A stretch of 18,730 nt of DNA from Deltaproteobacteria bacterium UBA7527 (GCA_002478225.1 DLMV01000071.1:1-18730); one strand, 5' to 3'. Positions 9,615 through 16,757 are shown, numbered from the stretch's first letter. The notes: a model not told the origin generated them from the sequence alone. Numbers and translations are program-made.

Positions 9615-9761
9615 GCATGGTGCCGAACTATTCTCCGCAAACACGCTCATTCCGCTCCAGCGGCTTCATTCGCTCGCGTGCGGCTTCGGAACTTTTGCTT
9701 CGCAAAAGACCGAGCTTCCTAGCCTCACGACGGTTTGCTACGGGAAAACCCGGCACCATGC
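9615..9761. mobile_element. 147-bp segment with perfect 11-bp terminal inverted repeats (MITE-like)
   Basis: GCATGGTGCCG at 9615-9625 and CGGCACCATGC at 9751-9761 are exact reverse complements and bound a 147-bp non-coding segment. Inside is CTTTTGC-ttc-GCAAAAG (around 9693-9709), a perfect 7-bp hairpin, and GC-rich short repeats built on 'cattcgctc', 'cattccgctc' and 'gcggcttc'. No transposase and no clear target duplication are visible. It lies in the 341-bp spacer between mnmG and the QueG-like gene. A non-autonomous element or structured repeat fits; a long terminator hairpin is the alternative. Confidence 0.5.
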
Positions 9762-9852
9762 CCTGCGGTATATTTGACATAATTAAATTTTTTGCATAAT
9801 ACCTGACAACCTTGAACAAATACCCAAATATGAACATTGGTATTTTTTGTTT

Positions 9853-9936
9853 GGATATCGGGTATGGGTTATTGCTTATAAATTGGAAATTGGAAATTGG
9901 AAATTGGAAATTGTATTTGAGTAATTGGTTATTCAC
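9853..9936. repeat. heptamer-period repeat abutting the mnmG stop codon
   Basis: Twelve units keep one 7-base phase: ggatatc (9853), gggtatg (9860), ggttatt (9867) and gcttata (9874), then aattgga four times (9881-9908), aattgta (9909), tttgagt (9916), aattggt (9923) and tattcac (9930). The mnmG stop (9933-9935) lies in the last unit. The remaining part of this spacer, 9762-9852, is AT-rich with no recognisable feature. Confidence 0.85.
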
Positions 9937-11795
9937 AGTATTCCCTTCTTTTTAAAATGCACCATCAGCGCCGTGATTGAGGCCGGGGTAACTCCCGGGA
10001 TACGGGAAGCCTGACCGAGTGAAAGGGGGCGTATCTTTGAGAACCGCTCAACGACCTCCCGCGACAGGCCCGGCACCTCTGCGTACTTCGTATCAGGGGG
10101 TATCCTGCTGTCCTCAAGCCTTTTCATCTTCCTGACCACATCCTGCTGCCTGTCCGTATACCCGCGGTATTTTACATCCAGTTCCACCTGGTACGCGATC
10201 TCTTCCTCGATCTCGCGCAGGCTGCCTTCAATGCTTCTTAAGGTCTCAATAGTGACGCCCGGTTTCTTCAGCAGTTCCTCGAGGGTCACCGGGTTCTTTA
10301 TGCCCTCGATGTTCAGCTCCTGCAGCATCCTGACCGTTTCGTTCGTCGGCTTAAGCCTTACCGATCCCAACAGGCGCTTCGCCTCATCGATCTTAGCCTT
10401 CTTTTCTAGGACCTTCTCGTACCGCTTTCTGCTCACGGCGCCTATCCGGTACCCTTTCTCGGTAAGCCTCAGGTCCGCGTTGTCCTCTCTCAGCAGCAGC
10501 CTGTATTCCGCCCTTGATGTAAACATCCTGTACGGCTCATCAACACCTTTTGTCACGAGGTCATCGATCAGGACGCCTATGTAGGCCTCATCCCTGCCCA
10601 GGCAAAAAGGTCCTTCGCCGCGAACCTTTAATGCGGCGTTGATCCCCGCCATCAATCCCAAGGCCCCTGCTTCCTCATACCCGGTTGTCCCGTTTATCTG
10701 TCCCGCGAGAAAAAGATTCCTGATGATCTTCGTCTCAAGCGTGGGATACAGTTGTGTGGGATAGACAAAGTCATATTCGATGGCATATCCCGGCCTCGTT
10801 ATCTCAACTGTTTCAAGACCCTCGATGGTCCGCAGCATCCCCAGCTGTATATCGAGGGGGAGGCTCGTTGCGAAACCGTTCGGGTAATACTCTTTCGTAT
10901 CCAGCCCTTCCGGCTCTATGAAGATGCGGTGCCTCGTCTTCTCGGGAAACCTGACGACCTTGTCCTCGATCGATGGGCAGTACCTGACACCTGTGCCTTT
11001 TATCTTCCCCGTATAAAGGGGCGACCTGTCGAGGCCCGACCTGATGATATCGTGCGTTGCCATCCTCGTATAGGTGAGGTAGCAGGGAACGAGCCGGTTG
11101 GTGATCCTCCCTGTGAGAAAGGAAAAAGGGGTCGGCGGGTCGTCGCTGTGCTGCGGCTCCAGCTTTGAAAAATCTATCGTCCTTCCGTCCAATCTGGGGC
11201 AGGTCCCGGTCTTGAGCCTTCCTATGGCAAAACCGAGTTCCCCGAGGCATTCCGAAAGCCCCACCGAAGGCAGGTCTCCCATCCTACCGGCCTCGATCCT
11301 TTCAAAACCGATATGGATAACCCCCCGCAAGAATGTCCCTGTTGTAATGATGACCGTTGTTCCGTAGAATCTCTCACCCCATTGCGTTTCGACGCCCGTG
11401 ACCGTCTCTCCCTCCACCAGCAATCTCTCCACGATGCCCTGCCGGATAAAGAGTCCCCCCTGCTCTTCGAGCCTTGCCTTCATCCGGAGCGCGTACCTCA
11501 TCTTGTCTGCCTGTACGCGGGTTGCCCGCACGGCAGGGCCCTTCTTCATGTTGAGTATCCTGAACTGGATGCCCGTGGCGTCGATATTGAGCGCCATCTC
11601 GCCGCCGAGCGCATCGATCTCCTTCACCAGGTGCCCCTTGCCGAGGCCCCCGATCGCCGGATTACAGGACATGTAGGCGATGTGGTCGAGGTTGGTCGTG
11701 ACAAGAAGGGTCTGTGCCCCCATCCTCGAAGATGCCAGGGCAGCCTCGCATCCGGCATGGCCGGCGCCTATCACGATCACATCAAACCGTTCCAT
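9933..11795 (-). CDS. mnmG: tRNA uridine-5-carboxymethylaminomethyl modification enzyme
   Basis: The product has 620 residues, the normal MnmG (GidA) length. With MnmE it installs the cmnm5 group on wobble uridine using FAD, NADH and methylene-tetrahydrofolate. Visible motifs are GAGHAG (residues 10-15, FAD Rossmann), 'YMSCNPAIGGLGKGHLVKEIDALGG' with Cys44, 'GTGVRYCPSIEDKVVRF' with Cys273 (the two conserved cysteines of the family), and 'GQINGTTGYEEAGALGLMAGINAA'. The C-terminal helical region ends in 'SITALMVHFKKK'. Cytoplasmic. The first ATG fits the family start; a GAGGG lies about 12 nt upstream, a rather loose spacing. mnmE is not in the window. It is first in a minus-strand run leading to the QueG-like gene, carA and carB. 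The stop codon sits inside a heptamer repeat. Confidence 0.98.
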   Translation of the reverse strand: MERFDVIVIGAGHAGCEAALASSRMGAQTLLVTTNLDHIAYMSCNPAIGGLGKGHLVKEIDALGGEMALNIDATGIQFRILNMKKGPAVRATRVQADKMRYALRMKARLEEQGGLFIRQGIVERLLVEGETVTGVETQWGERFYGTTVIITTGTFLRGVIHIGFERIEAGRMGDLPSVGLSECLGELGFAIGRLKTGTCPRLDGRTIDFSKLEPQHSDDPPTPFSFLTGRITNRLVPCYLTYTRMATHDIIRSGLDRSPLYTGKIKGTGVRYCPSIEDKVVRFPEKTRHRIFIEPEGLDTKEYYPNGFATSLPLDIQLGMLRTIEGLETVEITRPGYAIEYDFVYPTQLYPTLETKIIRNLFLAGQINGTTGYEEAGALGLMAGINAALKVRGEGPFCLGRDEAYIGVLIDDLVTKGVDEPYRMFTSRAEYRLLLREDNADLRLTEKGYRIGAVSRKRYEKVLEKKAKIDEAKRLLGSVRLKPTNETVRMLQELNIEGIKNPVTLEELLKKPGVTIETLRSIEGSLREIEEEIAYQVELDVKYRGYTDRQQDVVRKMKRLEDSRIPPDTKYAEVPGLSREVVERFSKIRPLSLGQASRIPGVTPASITALMVHFKKKGIL

Positions 11796-11967
11796 AGTAT
11801 ATATTGACCCTCACCGTTTGTCTTGCGCTCCCCCAATGTTGCGACAGAGGGTATTATGTCAAAACCTTATAGTTTACCAGCAACGGCCTGCATTTTCCAT
11901 TACTTCCTGAGGGTCCTGAAAAGTTTTATGTTCAACTTTTTCAACGAACATGGTACTATTCTGCAAC
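11796..11967. other. divergent spacer upstream of mnmG, no gene
   Basis: First half of the 346-bp gap between mnmG and the EF-like gene. It must hold the mnmG promoter, but only a perfect minus-strand TTGACA (around 11855-11860) without a convincing -10 is seen. No RNA gene or coding frame is supported. The second half, from 11968, is repeat. Confidence 0.4.
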
Positions 11968-12107
11968 TACTTGTTACTGGCTACTTGATGCTCGTAAAAA
12001 CGCTGTAAGGCGTTAGGGGAGAAGGGTTATGTAAATCGCGGAACATCCGTGAGGCGTTAGGCGTAAGGCGATTAAACCCTTTTCGACTTATGATTTACGA
12101 CTAACGA
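11968..12107. repeat. long heptamer-period repeat in the mnmG/EF-like divergent spacer
   Basis: Twenty 7-base windows stay in register. Related units include tacttgt (11968), tactggc (11975), tacttga (11982), ctgtaag (12003), gcgttag (12010), aggcgtt (12052), aggcgta (12059), aggcgat (12066), cttatga (12087), tttacga (12094) and ctaacga (12101). Middle units around 12017-12051 are more degraded. The 12052-12107 part is a diverged inverted copy of the palindrome at 4142-4197. Confidence 0.65.
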
Positions 12108-12141
12108 GATCCTTCTCGGGTGTACCAGAAAAGGAGGGTGT

Positions 12142-12399
12142 ATGGAAGAGATAGTTATTGGAAAGGTTGAAAGATTTTTTTCCAAGATCGGCGTTGCGGC
12201 GATCAGGATAACCAGCGGAGAGCTGAAGGTCGGCGACACAATAAAGTTCAAGGGACATTCCACTGATTTTGAGCAGATCGTTGAATCTATGCAGGTGGAG
12301 CATAAAAATGTCGAGAAGGTCGGGGTTGGCGAAGACGTGGGGATAAAGGTAAAGGAAAAGGTAAGAGACCACGACACGGTATATCTTGTAAAACCATAA
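12142..12399 (+). CDS. stand-alone translation-factor domain-2-like protein
   Basis: The product has 85 residues and folds, by pattern, as one small beta-barrel: 'IGKVERFFSKIGVAAIRIT', 'LKVGDTIKFKG' and 'VGVGEDVGIKVKEKVRDHDTVYLV' follow the order of the EF-Tu/EF-G domain II, which is normally joined to a GTPase. Short proteins of exactly this kind are annotated as translation elongation factor-like and occur as separate genes, or near U32 peptidase/hydroxylase genes. Their function is not known. No GTPase motifs and no signal. GGAGGGTG 4 nt upstream of the ATG is a strong ribosome site. A palindromic repeat and a possible terminator follow. Confidence 0.8.
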   Translation: MEEIVIGKVERFFSKIGVAAIRITSGELKVGDTIKFKGHSTDFEQIVESMQVEHKNVEKVGVGEDVGIKVKEKVRDHDTVYLVKP

Positions 12400-12409
12400 C
12401 ACGACAAAA

Positions 12410-12479
12410 CCCGTAAGTCGTGAGTCGTAAGGGGTAAGGGGTTAAACCCCTCACGCCTCGCGCTTGACGCCTTACGTGT
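12410..12479. repeat. palindromic heptamer-period repeat downstream of the EF-like gene
   Basis: Ten units fill the segment without phase loss: cccgtaa (12410), gtcgtga (12417), gtcgtaa (12424), ggggtaa (12431), ggggtta (12438), aacccct (12445), cacgcct (12452), cgcgctt (12459), gacgcct (12466) and tacgtgt (12473). The dyad centre is near 12444, so left and right arms pair imperfectly over about 34 bases. It starts 10 bases after the stop codon. Closely related to 4142-4197 and 15972-15999. Confidence 0.85.
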
Positions 12480-12486
12480 TTATGCT

Positions 12487-12512
12487 GTCAGCTATTTGCT
12501 GACTTCTTTTCT
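12487..12512 (+). terminator. possible intrinsic terminator after the EF-like gene
   Basis: GTCAGC (12487-12492), loop tattt, GCTGAC (12498-12503), followed by a pyrimidine-rich ttcttttct. The stem is short (6 bp) and the tail interrupted by C, so strength is doubtful. It overlaps the -35 of the next promoter. Confidence 0.4.
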
Positions 12513-12527
12513 ATATTGTGCTATATA
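12499..12527 (+). promoter_or_regulatory. possible extended -10 promoter for the PhoU-like gene
   Basis: CTGACT (12499-12504), 17-bp spacing, then TGcTATATA (12519-12527) with the extended TG. The predicted start near 12534 leaves about 34 nt including CGGAGG (12558-12563) before the ATG. Confidence 0.4.
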
Positions 12528-12567
12528 AAAAGAACAGGAACACAATTTCATTGAAAGCGGAGGCATT

Positions 12568-13152
12568 ATGGAAGAAAGAGAGCTGTTACAACGGTTTCAC
12601 GAAGTCCTTGAGGTCAGTCTCCCTGTCATAGAAAATGCCTATAAAGGCTTTGTCACACAAAAACCAGCTCTTCTGAAGGAGAGTAAGGAAAAATTCAAAG
12701 AGATCCTTGCCTCCAGGCTGTCATATGCAGAAAAGATAGTCGGAGACAAAGAAAAGGACGAGTTCGAGAAAAAGTTCGTAACCCTGCTGCCGCCCTTTCA
12801 AACGGTCGGGATGGCGATACAAAACGTCATCAGCAATATGGAAATTAAGGTAGAGGCCAACGTGCTTTTCAGCCAGAAAGGTCTCGATGAGATCAAAGAT
12901 CTCCTCACAGCCTCTTACGAACTGATGAGAGATGTCCGGGACTACACAGTTACCAAAAACCCCCACCTTCTCACAAAGATCAGGGAGTGTAAAGAAAGGA
13001 TCATCAAGATGATCAACGATTTCGCCAATGTCCACCAGAACAGGCTCATTACAGGCGTCTGTATGCCAAAGGCGTCGTTCATATACCTCGACATCACTGA
13101 TTCCATAAAAAGAATCGCAAGGGGGCTCGTAGACTTCGCCGAAAAGGTCTAA
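12568..13152 (+). CDS. PhoU-like helical protein
   Basis: The product has 194 residues, almost wholly alpha-helical and rich in Glu and Lys, with heptad-like hydrophobic spacing (for example 'LLQRFHEVLEVSLPVIENAYKGF' and 'ITDSIKRIARGLVDFAEKV'). This matches the PhoU-type domain found as single-domain proteins or as the C-terminal tail of Na/phosphate cotransporters. No transmembrane segment or signal peptide is seen, so it is cytoplasmic. PhoU domains bind metal clusters through E/DxxxD motifs; I do not see a clear pair here, so a direct role in phosphate control is uncertain. GGAGG lies 4 nt before the ATG. The nucleotidyltransferase gene begins 3 bases after its stop, so the two are an operon. 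Confidence 0.65.
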   Translation: MEERELLQRFHEVLEVSLPVIENAYKGFVTQKPALLKESKEKFKEILASRLSYAEKIVGDKEKDEFEKKFVTLLPPFQTVGMAIQNVISNMEIKVEANVLFSQKGLDEIKDLLTASYELMRDVRDYTVTKNPHLLTKIRECKERIIKMINDFANVHQNRLITGVCMPKASFIYLDITDSIKRIARGLVDFAEKV

Positions 13153-13155
13153 CCC

Positions 13156-14529
13156 TTGGCAATATCGCCCGACAGGCTTAAAGACAACATCAAACAACAG
13201 AAGATAATACAACAACTCCTTTCCGGGATTTTTTACGGTGAGGTCTATCTTGTCGGCGGAGCCATACGGGAGCTGATGCTCAACAAAATCCCGAATGACT
13301 ACGATTTCGCGCTATCAGATGAAAGGGACATAAAAACATTTGAAGCGATCTTTCATGCCCCTGCCTTCATACTTGGGAAAAAACCGATCCAGACGCACAG
13401 AATAATCATCAAGGGCCGATCCCTGGATATTACCATCTTAAAAGGCGCCATTGACGAGGACCTGAAGAGGAGAGACTTTACGATCAACGCCATTGCATAC
13501 AACATTAGAAATAACAGCATTACCGACACATTGCGGGGCATAGATGATATCGAACAACGGATGATACGGTATCCCGATAAAAATTCGATAGTCAACGACC
13601 CCCTGAGAATGCTCAAGGCTGTGCGCCATTTTACAACACTCCAGGATTTCTCGCTTGACATTGACCTGACACGATCCATAACAGAGCTCAAACACATTAT
13701 CAAAAACGTGGCCCCTGAGAGGGTCAAATATGAAATGGACCTGATCATGACATCCGAGAACGTCTTTGCCGGCATGAAGAAGCTGGAAGACCTGGGTCTC
13801 CTTTTCGAGATCTTTCCTGAGCTTTATTCACTGAAGCTTTTAGACAGGGAGAAGCAGTTCGCACTGGAGACATTTGGGCACACGATAGATGGATTCAACT
13901 ACCTGCATAAATACGCGAAACGGTACAGGCTCGACGAAAAGGAAATTAAAAATGTAGGATACGCTCTTCTTTTCCACGATCTTGGCAAAGCCAACACCTA
14001 TACATATGACGAGAAAAAGGATGCGGTACATTTCTTTTATCATGAAAGGTCTTCCAGGGATATTTCTCAATCCATTATGGAAAGGCTAAAATTCAGCATA
14101 CAGGAAATGAAGGCTGTTCTCTCCCTGATAGAAAATCATATGAGGATATTTCTCATCAGCAACGAAGAGTCGACCGAGAAGGCATTGCGAAGGGTCGTCT
14201 ATAAGATGGGCGACCTTGCCCCGTCCCTTGTCATTCTTACTCTCTGCGATATGTATGGGAGCTCCTGCGGCAAAAACAATGCCTCCACACAGCGGGTAAA
14301 AAAGCGCTGCGCCGAGATCATCGAGATGTTCGTCGAATGGAAGAGAAAACCCCTGCCAAAGCTTATTTCCGGCGGAGACCTCCTGCTGATGGGTTTCTCC
14401 GAAGGACCTCTTATCGGCAAATGCTTAAGCGAGATACAGGAAAAACAGATCGCCGGTGAGATAACGACCAAAGGGGAGGCAATGGAATATGCGAGAGAAC
14501 GGCTAATACAGCTCATAGCTGATAGCTGA
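13156..14529 (+). CDS. CCA-adding/poly(A) polymerase-family nucleotidyltransferase with HD domain
   Basis: The product has 457 residues. The class II head domain has 'YLVGGAIREL' (Gly34-Gly35, Arg38), the catalytic pair Asp48-Tyr-Asp50 in 'NDYDF', 'RRDFTINAIAYN' (105-116) and 'NDPLRMLKAVR' (147-157). An HD domain follows with 'FHDLGK' (His274-Asp275) and other histidines (242, 296). It probably repairs or builds tRNA 3'-CCA ends, with the HD part as phosphatase or phosphodiesterase; A-adding or poly(A) specificity cannot be excluded. The start must be TTG at 13156: an in-frame stop lies 6 bases before it, and no other start precedes the essential GGAIR motif. AAAAGG lies about 9 nt upstream inside the previous gene. 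The final residues (QLIADS) and stop are encoded by a repeat. Confidence 0.88.
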   Translation: MAISPDRLKDNIKQQKIIQQLLSGIFYGEVYLVGGAIRELMLNKIPNDYDFALSDERDIKTFEAIFHAPAFILGKKPIQTHRIIIKGRSLDITILKGAIDEDLKRRDFTINAIAYNIRNNSITDTLRGIDDIEQRMIRYPDKNSIVNDPLRMLKAVRHFTTLQDFSLDIDLTRSITELKHIIKNVAPERVKYEMDLIMTSENVFAGMKKLEDLGLLFEIFPELYSLKLLDREKQFALETFGHTIDGFNYLHKYAKRYRLDEKEIKNVGYALLFHDLGKANTYTYDEKKDAVHFFYHERSSRDISQSIMERLKFSIQEMKAVLSLIENHMRIFLISNEESTEKALRRVVYKMGDLAPSLVILTLCDMYGSSCGKNNASTQRVKKRCAEIIEMFVEWKRKPLPKLISGGDLLLMGFSEGPLIGKCLSEIQEKQIAGEITTKGEAMEYARERLIQLIADS

Positions 14530-14716
14530 TGGCTCATAGCGATGCAAAACCCAAAATTCGAAGCACGAATATCGAAATCCTAAACAAGCTCAAATGTTCC
14601 AATGTTTGAATATCAAAACAACAAAGTGTTAAAATTTGATATTCGAATTTCGATATTGTTTAGAATCTCGATATTAGAATTTAGAATTTGCCATGAGCTG
14701 CCAGCTATGAGCCTGC
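14509..14716. repeat. composite nested palindrome of heptamer units around the cca-type gene end
   Basis: Outer units tagctga (14516, 14523), tggctca (14530) and, inverted, agctgcc (14696) and agctatg (14703) flank an inner inverted repeat. Its left arm (14554-14588) and right arm (14655-14688) match over about 34 bases with several mismatches. Central arms ttgaatatcaaa (14606-14617) and tttgatattcgaa (14635-14647) pair again. From 14556 to 14716 all units, such as attcgaa (14556), tatcgaa (14570), tattcga (14640) and tagaatt (14675, 14682), hold one 7-base phase. The upstream gene's TGA (14527-14529) is inside. This is all that fills the gap before the DUF763 gene. Confidence 0.85.
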
Positions 14717-14728
14717 TTTAGGATGACC

Positions 14729-15790
14729 ATGAAGCGTTCCATCACTGCACTCCCTCTCCATTACGGGAAAGCGCCTCCGTGGCTTTTCCAGAAAATGAAG
14801 CGTCTCTCCGCCGCCCTGACAGAGATCATCCTTTTCGAGTTCGGACCTCGTGAATTTCTCGCGCGGATTGCGGACCCGGTATGGTTCCAGGCATTGGGGT
14901 GCGCGGTCGGCTTCGACTGGCACAGCAGCGGCCTCACTACAACGCTCTGCGGGGCGCTTAAGGAGGGGGTCGCACTTCTTGGCGAGGACATGCCATTAGC
15001 TGTCTGCGGCGGGAAGGCAAAACGTGCGATCAATACGCCGGAGGAGATAGACCAATACTGTGAAAAATGGGGCATAGACGCGCACCATCTTAAAACGATA
15101 AGCCGGCTTTGCGCAAAGATCGACAATACAGCGGTCCAGGACGGCTACAGCCTCTATCACCACACCTTCATCTTTACGGCACACGGCGAATGGACGATCA
15201 TCCAGCAGGGGATGAACGGCGAGAAGAAAGAGGCGCGACGCTATCAGTGGCTGTCAAAGGATAGTCTTGACATGACCTCCGATCCTCACACCGGCATCAC
15301 CTGCAACGAGAGAGGAACGGTCCTCAATTTTGTTGCCGGTGAGAGCGCCGATGCCAGAGGCGCTGCTGTAGATTTCTCGAGAGAAAATCCCGACACCATG
15401 ATCAGGACATGGAAAGACATTGTCCTTACAATGCCCAAACGTCATTATATCTCAGCGAAGGATGTCAACGAAAAGCGCCTGCACAAGATGTTCAGGCTGA
15501 TCCATGAAACGCAACCGGAGACCTTTAAAGACCTTATACAGATACAGGGCGTTGGGCCGAGAACGGTTGCGGCGCTTGCTCTCGTTTCCGAGCTCGTCTA
15601 TCAGAAGCCTCCGAGCTTCAGGGACCCTGCCCGTTTCAGCTTTGCCCACGGGGGAAAAGACGGGCACCCCTTCCCTGTTGATAAAAAGACCTATGAACAC
15701 TCGATAGACTTTCTGAAAAACTGCATCGATAAGGCAAAGGTCGGGGACAGGGACAAGCTGGATGCATTGAAGAGACTGTCAAGTGAATAG
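14729..15790 (+). CDS. DUF763 family protein
   Basis: The product has 353 residues from the second ATG, MKRSITALPLHYGKAP, which matches the usual family start; AGGA lies 5 nt upstream of it. An ATG two codons earlier (14723) overlaps that ribosome site. Family-typical stretches are 'LPLHYGKAPPWLFQKM', 'QDGYSLYHHTFIFT' (residues 137-150), a helix-hairpin-helix-like 'IQGVGPRTVAALALVSELVY' (273-292) and 'FAHGGKDGHPFPVD' (305-318). DUF763 proteins occur in archaea and bacteria and have no established activity. The helix-hairpin-helix and conserved His/Asp residues suggest a nucleic-acid enzyme, which is inference. No signal peptide. It is flanked on both sides by heptamer repeats, so it is probably transcribed alone or at the end of the nucleotidyltransferase operon. 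Confidence 0.85.
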   Translation: MKRSITALPLHYGKAPPWLFQKMKRLSAALTEIILFEFGPREFLARIADPVWFQALGCAVGFDWHSSGLTTTLCGALKEGVALLGEDMPLAVCGGKAKRAINTPEEIDQYCEKWGIDAHHLKTISRLCAKIDNTAVQDGYSLYHHTFIFTAHGEWTIIQQGMNGEKKEARRYQWLSKDSLDMTSDPHTGITCNERGTVLNFVAGESADARGAAVDFSRENPDTMIRTWKDIVLTMPKRHYISAKDVNEKRLHKMFRLIHETQPETFKDLIQIQGVGPRTVAALALVSELVYQKPPSFRDPARFSFAHGGKDGHPFPVDKKTYEHSIDFLKNCIDKAKVGDRDKLDALKRLSSE

Positions 15791-15794
15791 ACGG

Positions 15795-15920
15795 CCGTCA
15801 GCGGTCAGCCGCCAGCAAGAGCAAAAGAGAGCAAGAAGTAGGCGGTATGCAGTAAAAGATTTTTGTGCATACTACATACTGCCTACTATATTCCTGCAGT
15901 TGCCATGAGCTATAAGCTGC
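15795..15920. repeat. heptamer-period repeat with internal hairpin after the DUF763 gene
   Basis: In-phase units include ccgtcag (15795), cggtcag (15802), ccgccag (15809), agtaggc (15837), ggtatgc (15844), ctacata (15872), ctgccta (15879), gagctat (15907) and aagctgc (15914). Bases 15838-15854 and 15870-15886 form a 17-base inverted repeat with two mismatches around a short T-rich loop. It starts four bases after the stop codon. Bases 15921-15971 between this and the next repeat show no clear feature. Confidence 0.75.
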
Positions 15921-15971
15921 CTTTTGCATCCAGTGACGAGCATCTGCTTTTCTGTTGCCTTTCTCGCCGAA

Positions 15972-16020
15972 CGCCTCACGCCTGACGCCTTACGGGTGTT
16001 TCGCTATGAGCTTTGAGCTG
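15972..16020. repeat. heptamer-period repeat next to the molybdoenzyme stop codon
   Basis: Seven units in phase: cgcctca (15972), cgcctga (15979), cgcctta (15986), cgggtgt (15993), ttcgcta (16000), tgagctt (16007) and tgagctg (16014). Two unit families, one like 12410-12479 and one like 14509-14543, are joined without a phase change. It ends three bases from the stop codon of the minus-strand gene. Confidence 0.8.
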
Positions 16021-16023
16021 CCT

Positions 16024-16704
16024 TTAATAATCCGGTTCCCCCTCTTTCCTGATGGTCCTGTATTCCTTCAGGTCGAGGGCGTGATCTGTTCCTGGCTGTA
16101 TCGTAGCGTCCTGCGAGTACCCGAACTTCGACCAGTACCCTATGCCTTCTTTCTCGACGAATTCGAGGCTGACGATCGTCTTAACGCTCTTGTAGCCGTA
16201 TTTCGAGGGCATGATCAGCCTGAGCGGTCCGCCATGGATATCCGGCAGGAGGGCGTCATCCATCTCGTAAACAAAGAGGACCCGAGGGTGCAGCAGTTCT
16301 TTAAGGGGAATATACTCGTAGTAATCGTCCGCAGCATAAAAATAGAGGAACTTCGCCTGTTTTTTGGGTTTCACGATATCAAAGAGCGTCTTTGCGCGAA
16401 ATCCACCCCACTTTGCCTTGCTCGACCATGATTCCACGCATTTCATCCGCGATACCTGGGTATCTTTTGAGAGTTTTTTGATCGCTGCAAGGTTGAAGCT
16501 TTGCGGATTCTCACACAAACCGCCGACCTTCAGGACCCATACGGCAGGATCAACGGGCTTGATAGGTTTTATGAACCGTATGTAAAACCCTTCCCTGTCC
16601 TCGTTGTCGAGTATGCGCTGCGCCTCCTTTGCGTCGACCGAGAAAGGGACAAGACAGGACACGCCGAAGGCGCTTAAGAGCTGTATGAATTTACGCCTTT
16701 CCAT
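16024..16704 (-). CDS. Tat-exported molybdopterin-dependent oxidoreductase (sulfite oxidase/MsrP-like domain)
   Basis: The product has 226 residues from the ATG at 16704. The N-terminus MERRKFIQLLSAFGVSCLV is a twin-arginine signal, so it acts in the periplasm after folding with cofactor. The core is the oxidoreductase molybdopterin-binding fold: Cys89 in 'SRMKCVESWSSKAKWGGF' is the expected Mo ligand, and 'DIHGGPLRLIMPSKYGYKSVK' (155-174) matches the pterin-binding region of YedY/MsrP and sulfite oxidases. It lacks a C-terminal dimerisation domain and a heme domain. Substrate unknown. Starts at 16722 or 16788 are possible, but the first coincides with the predicted transcription start and the second precedes the promoter. 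It is divergent from the DUF362/polyferredoxin pair. Confidence 0.88.
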   Translation of the reverse strand: MERRKFIQLLSAFGVSCLVPFSVDAKEAQRILDNEDREGFYIRFIKPIKPVDPAVWVLKVGGLCENPQSFNLAAIKKLSKDTQVSRMKCVESWSSKAKWGGFRAKTLFDIVKPKKQAKFLYFYAADDYYEYIPLKELLHPRVLFVYEMDDALLPDIHGGPLRLIMPSKYGYKSVKTIVSLEFVEKEGIGYWSKFGYSQDATIQPGTDHALDLKEYRTIRKEGEPDY

Positions 16705-16728
16705 ATCCTTTTCAAAGATCATACGTAT

Positions 16729-16757
16729 AATATAAACATTCTCTCCGCTATTGACAA
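16729..16757 (-). promoter_or_regulatory. promoter of the molybdoenzyme gene
   Basis: Minus-strand TTGTCA (16757-16752) and TATATT (16734-16729) are 17 bp apart, each 5 of 6 to consensus. The predicted start is near 16722, leaving about 18 nt before the ATG at 16704. Its -35 shares bases with the perfect plus-strand TTGACA of the divergent gene. Confidence 0.6.

Noticed and set aside
9628..9936. Minus-strand open frame of 102 codons overlapping the mnmG stop
   Set aside because: Its first part is translated heptamer repeat and the rest is the inverted-repeat segment; no family resemblance and no ribosome site.
14723..14728. First ATG of the DUF763 frame as the start
   Set aside because: It overlaps the AGGA ribosome site, and the second ATG gives the family-typical N-terminus; kept only as an alternative.
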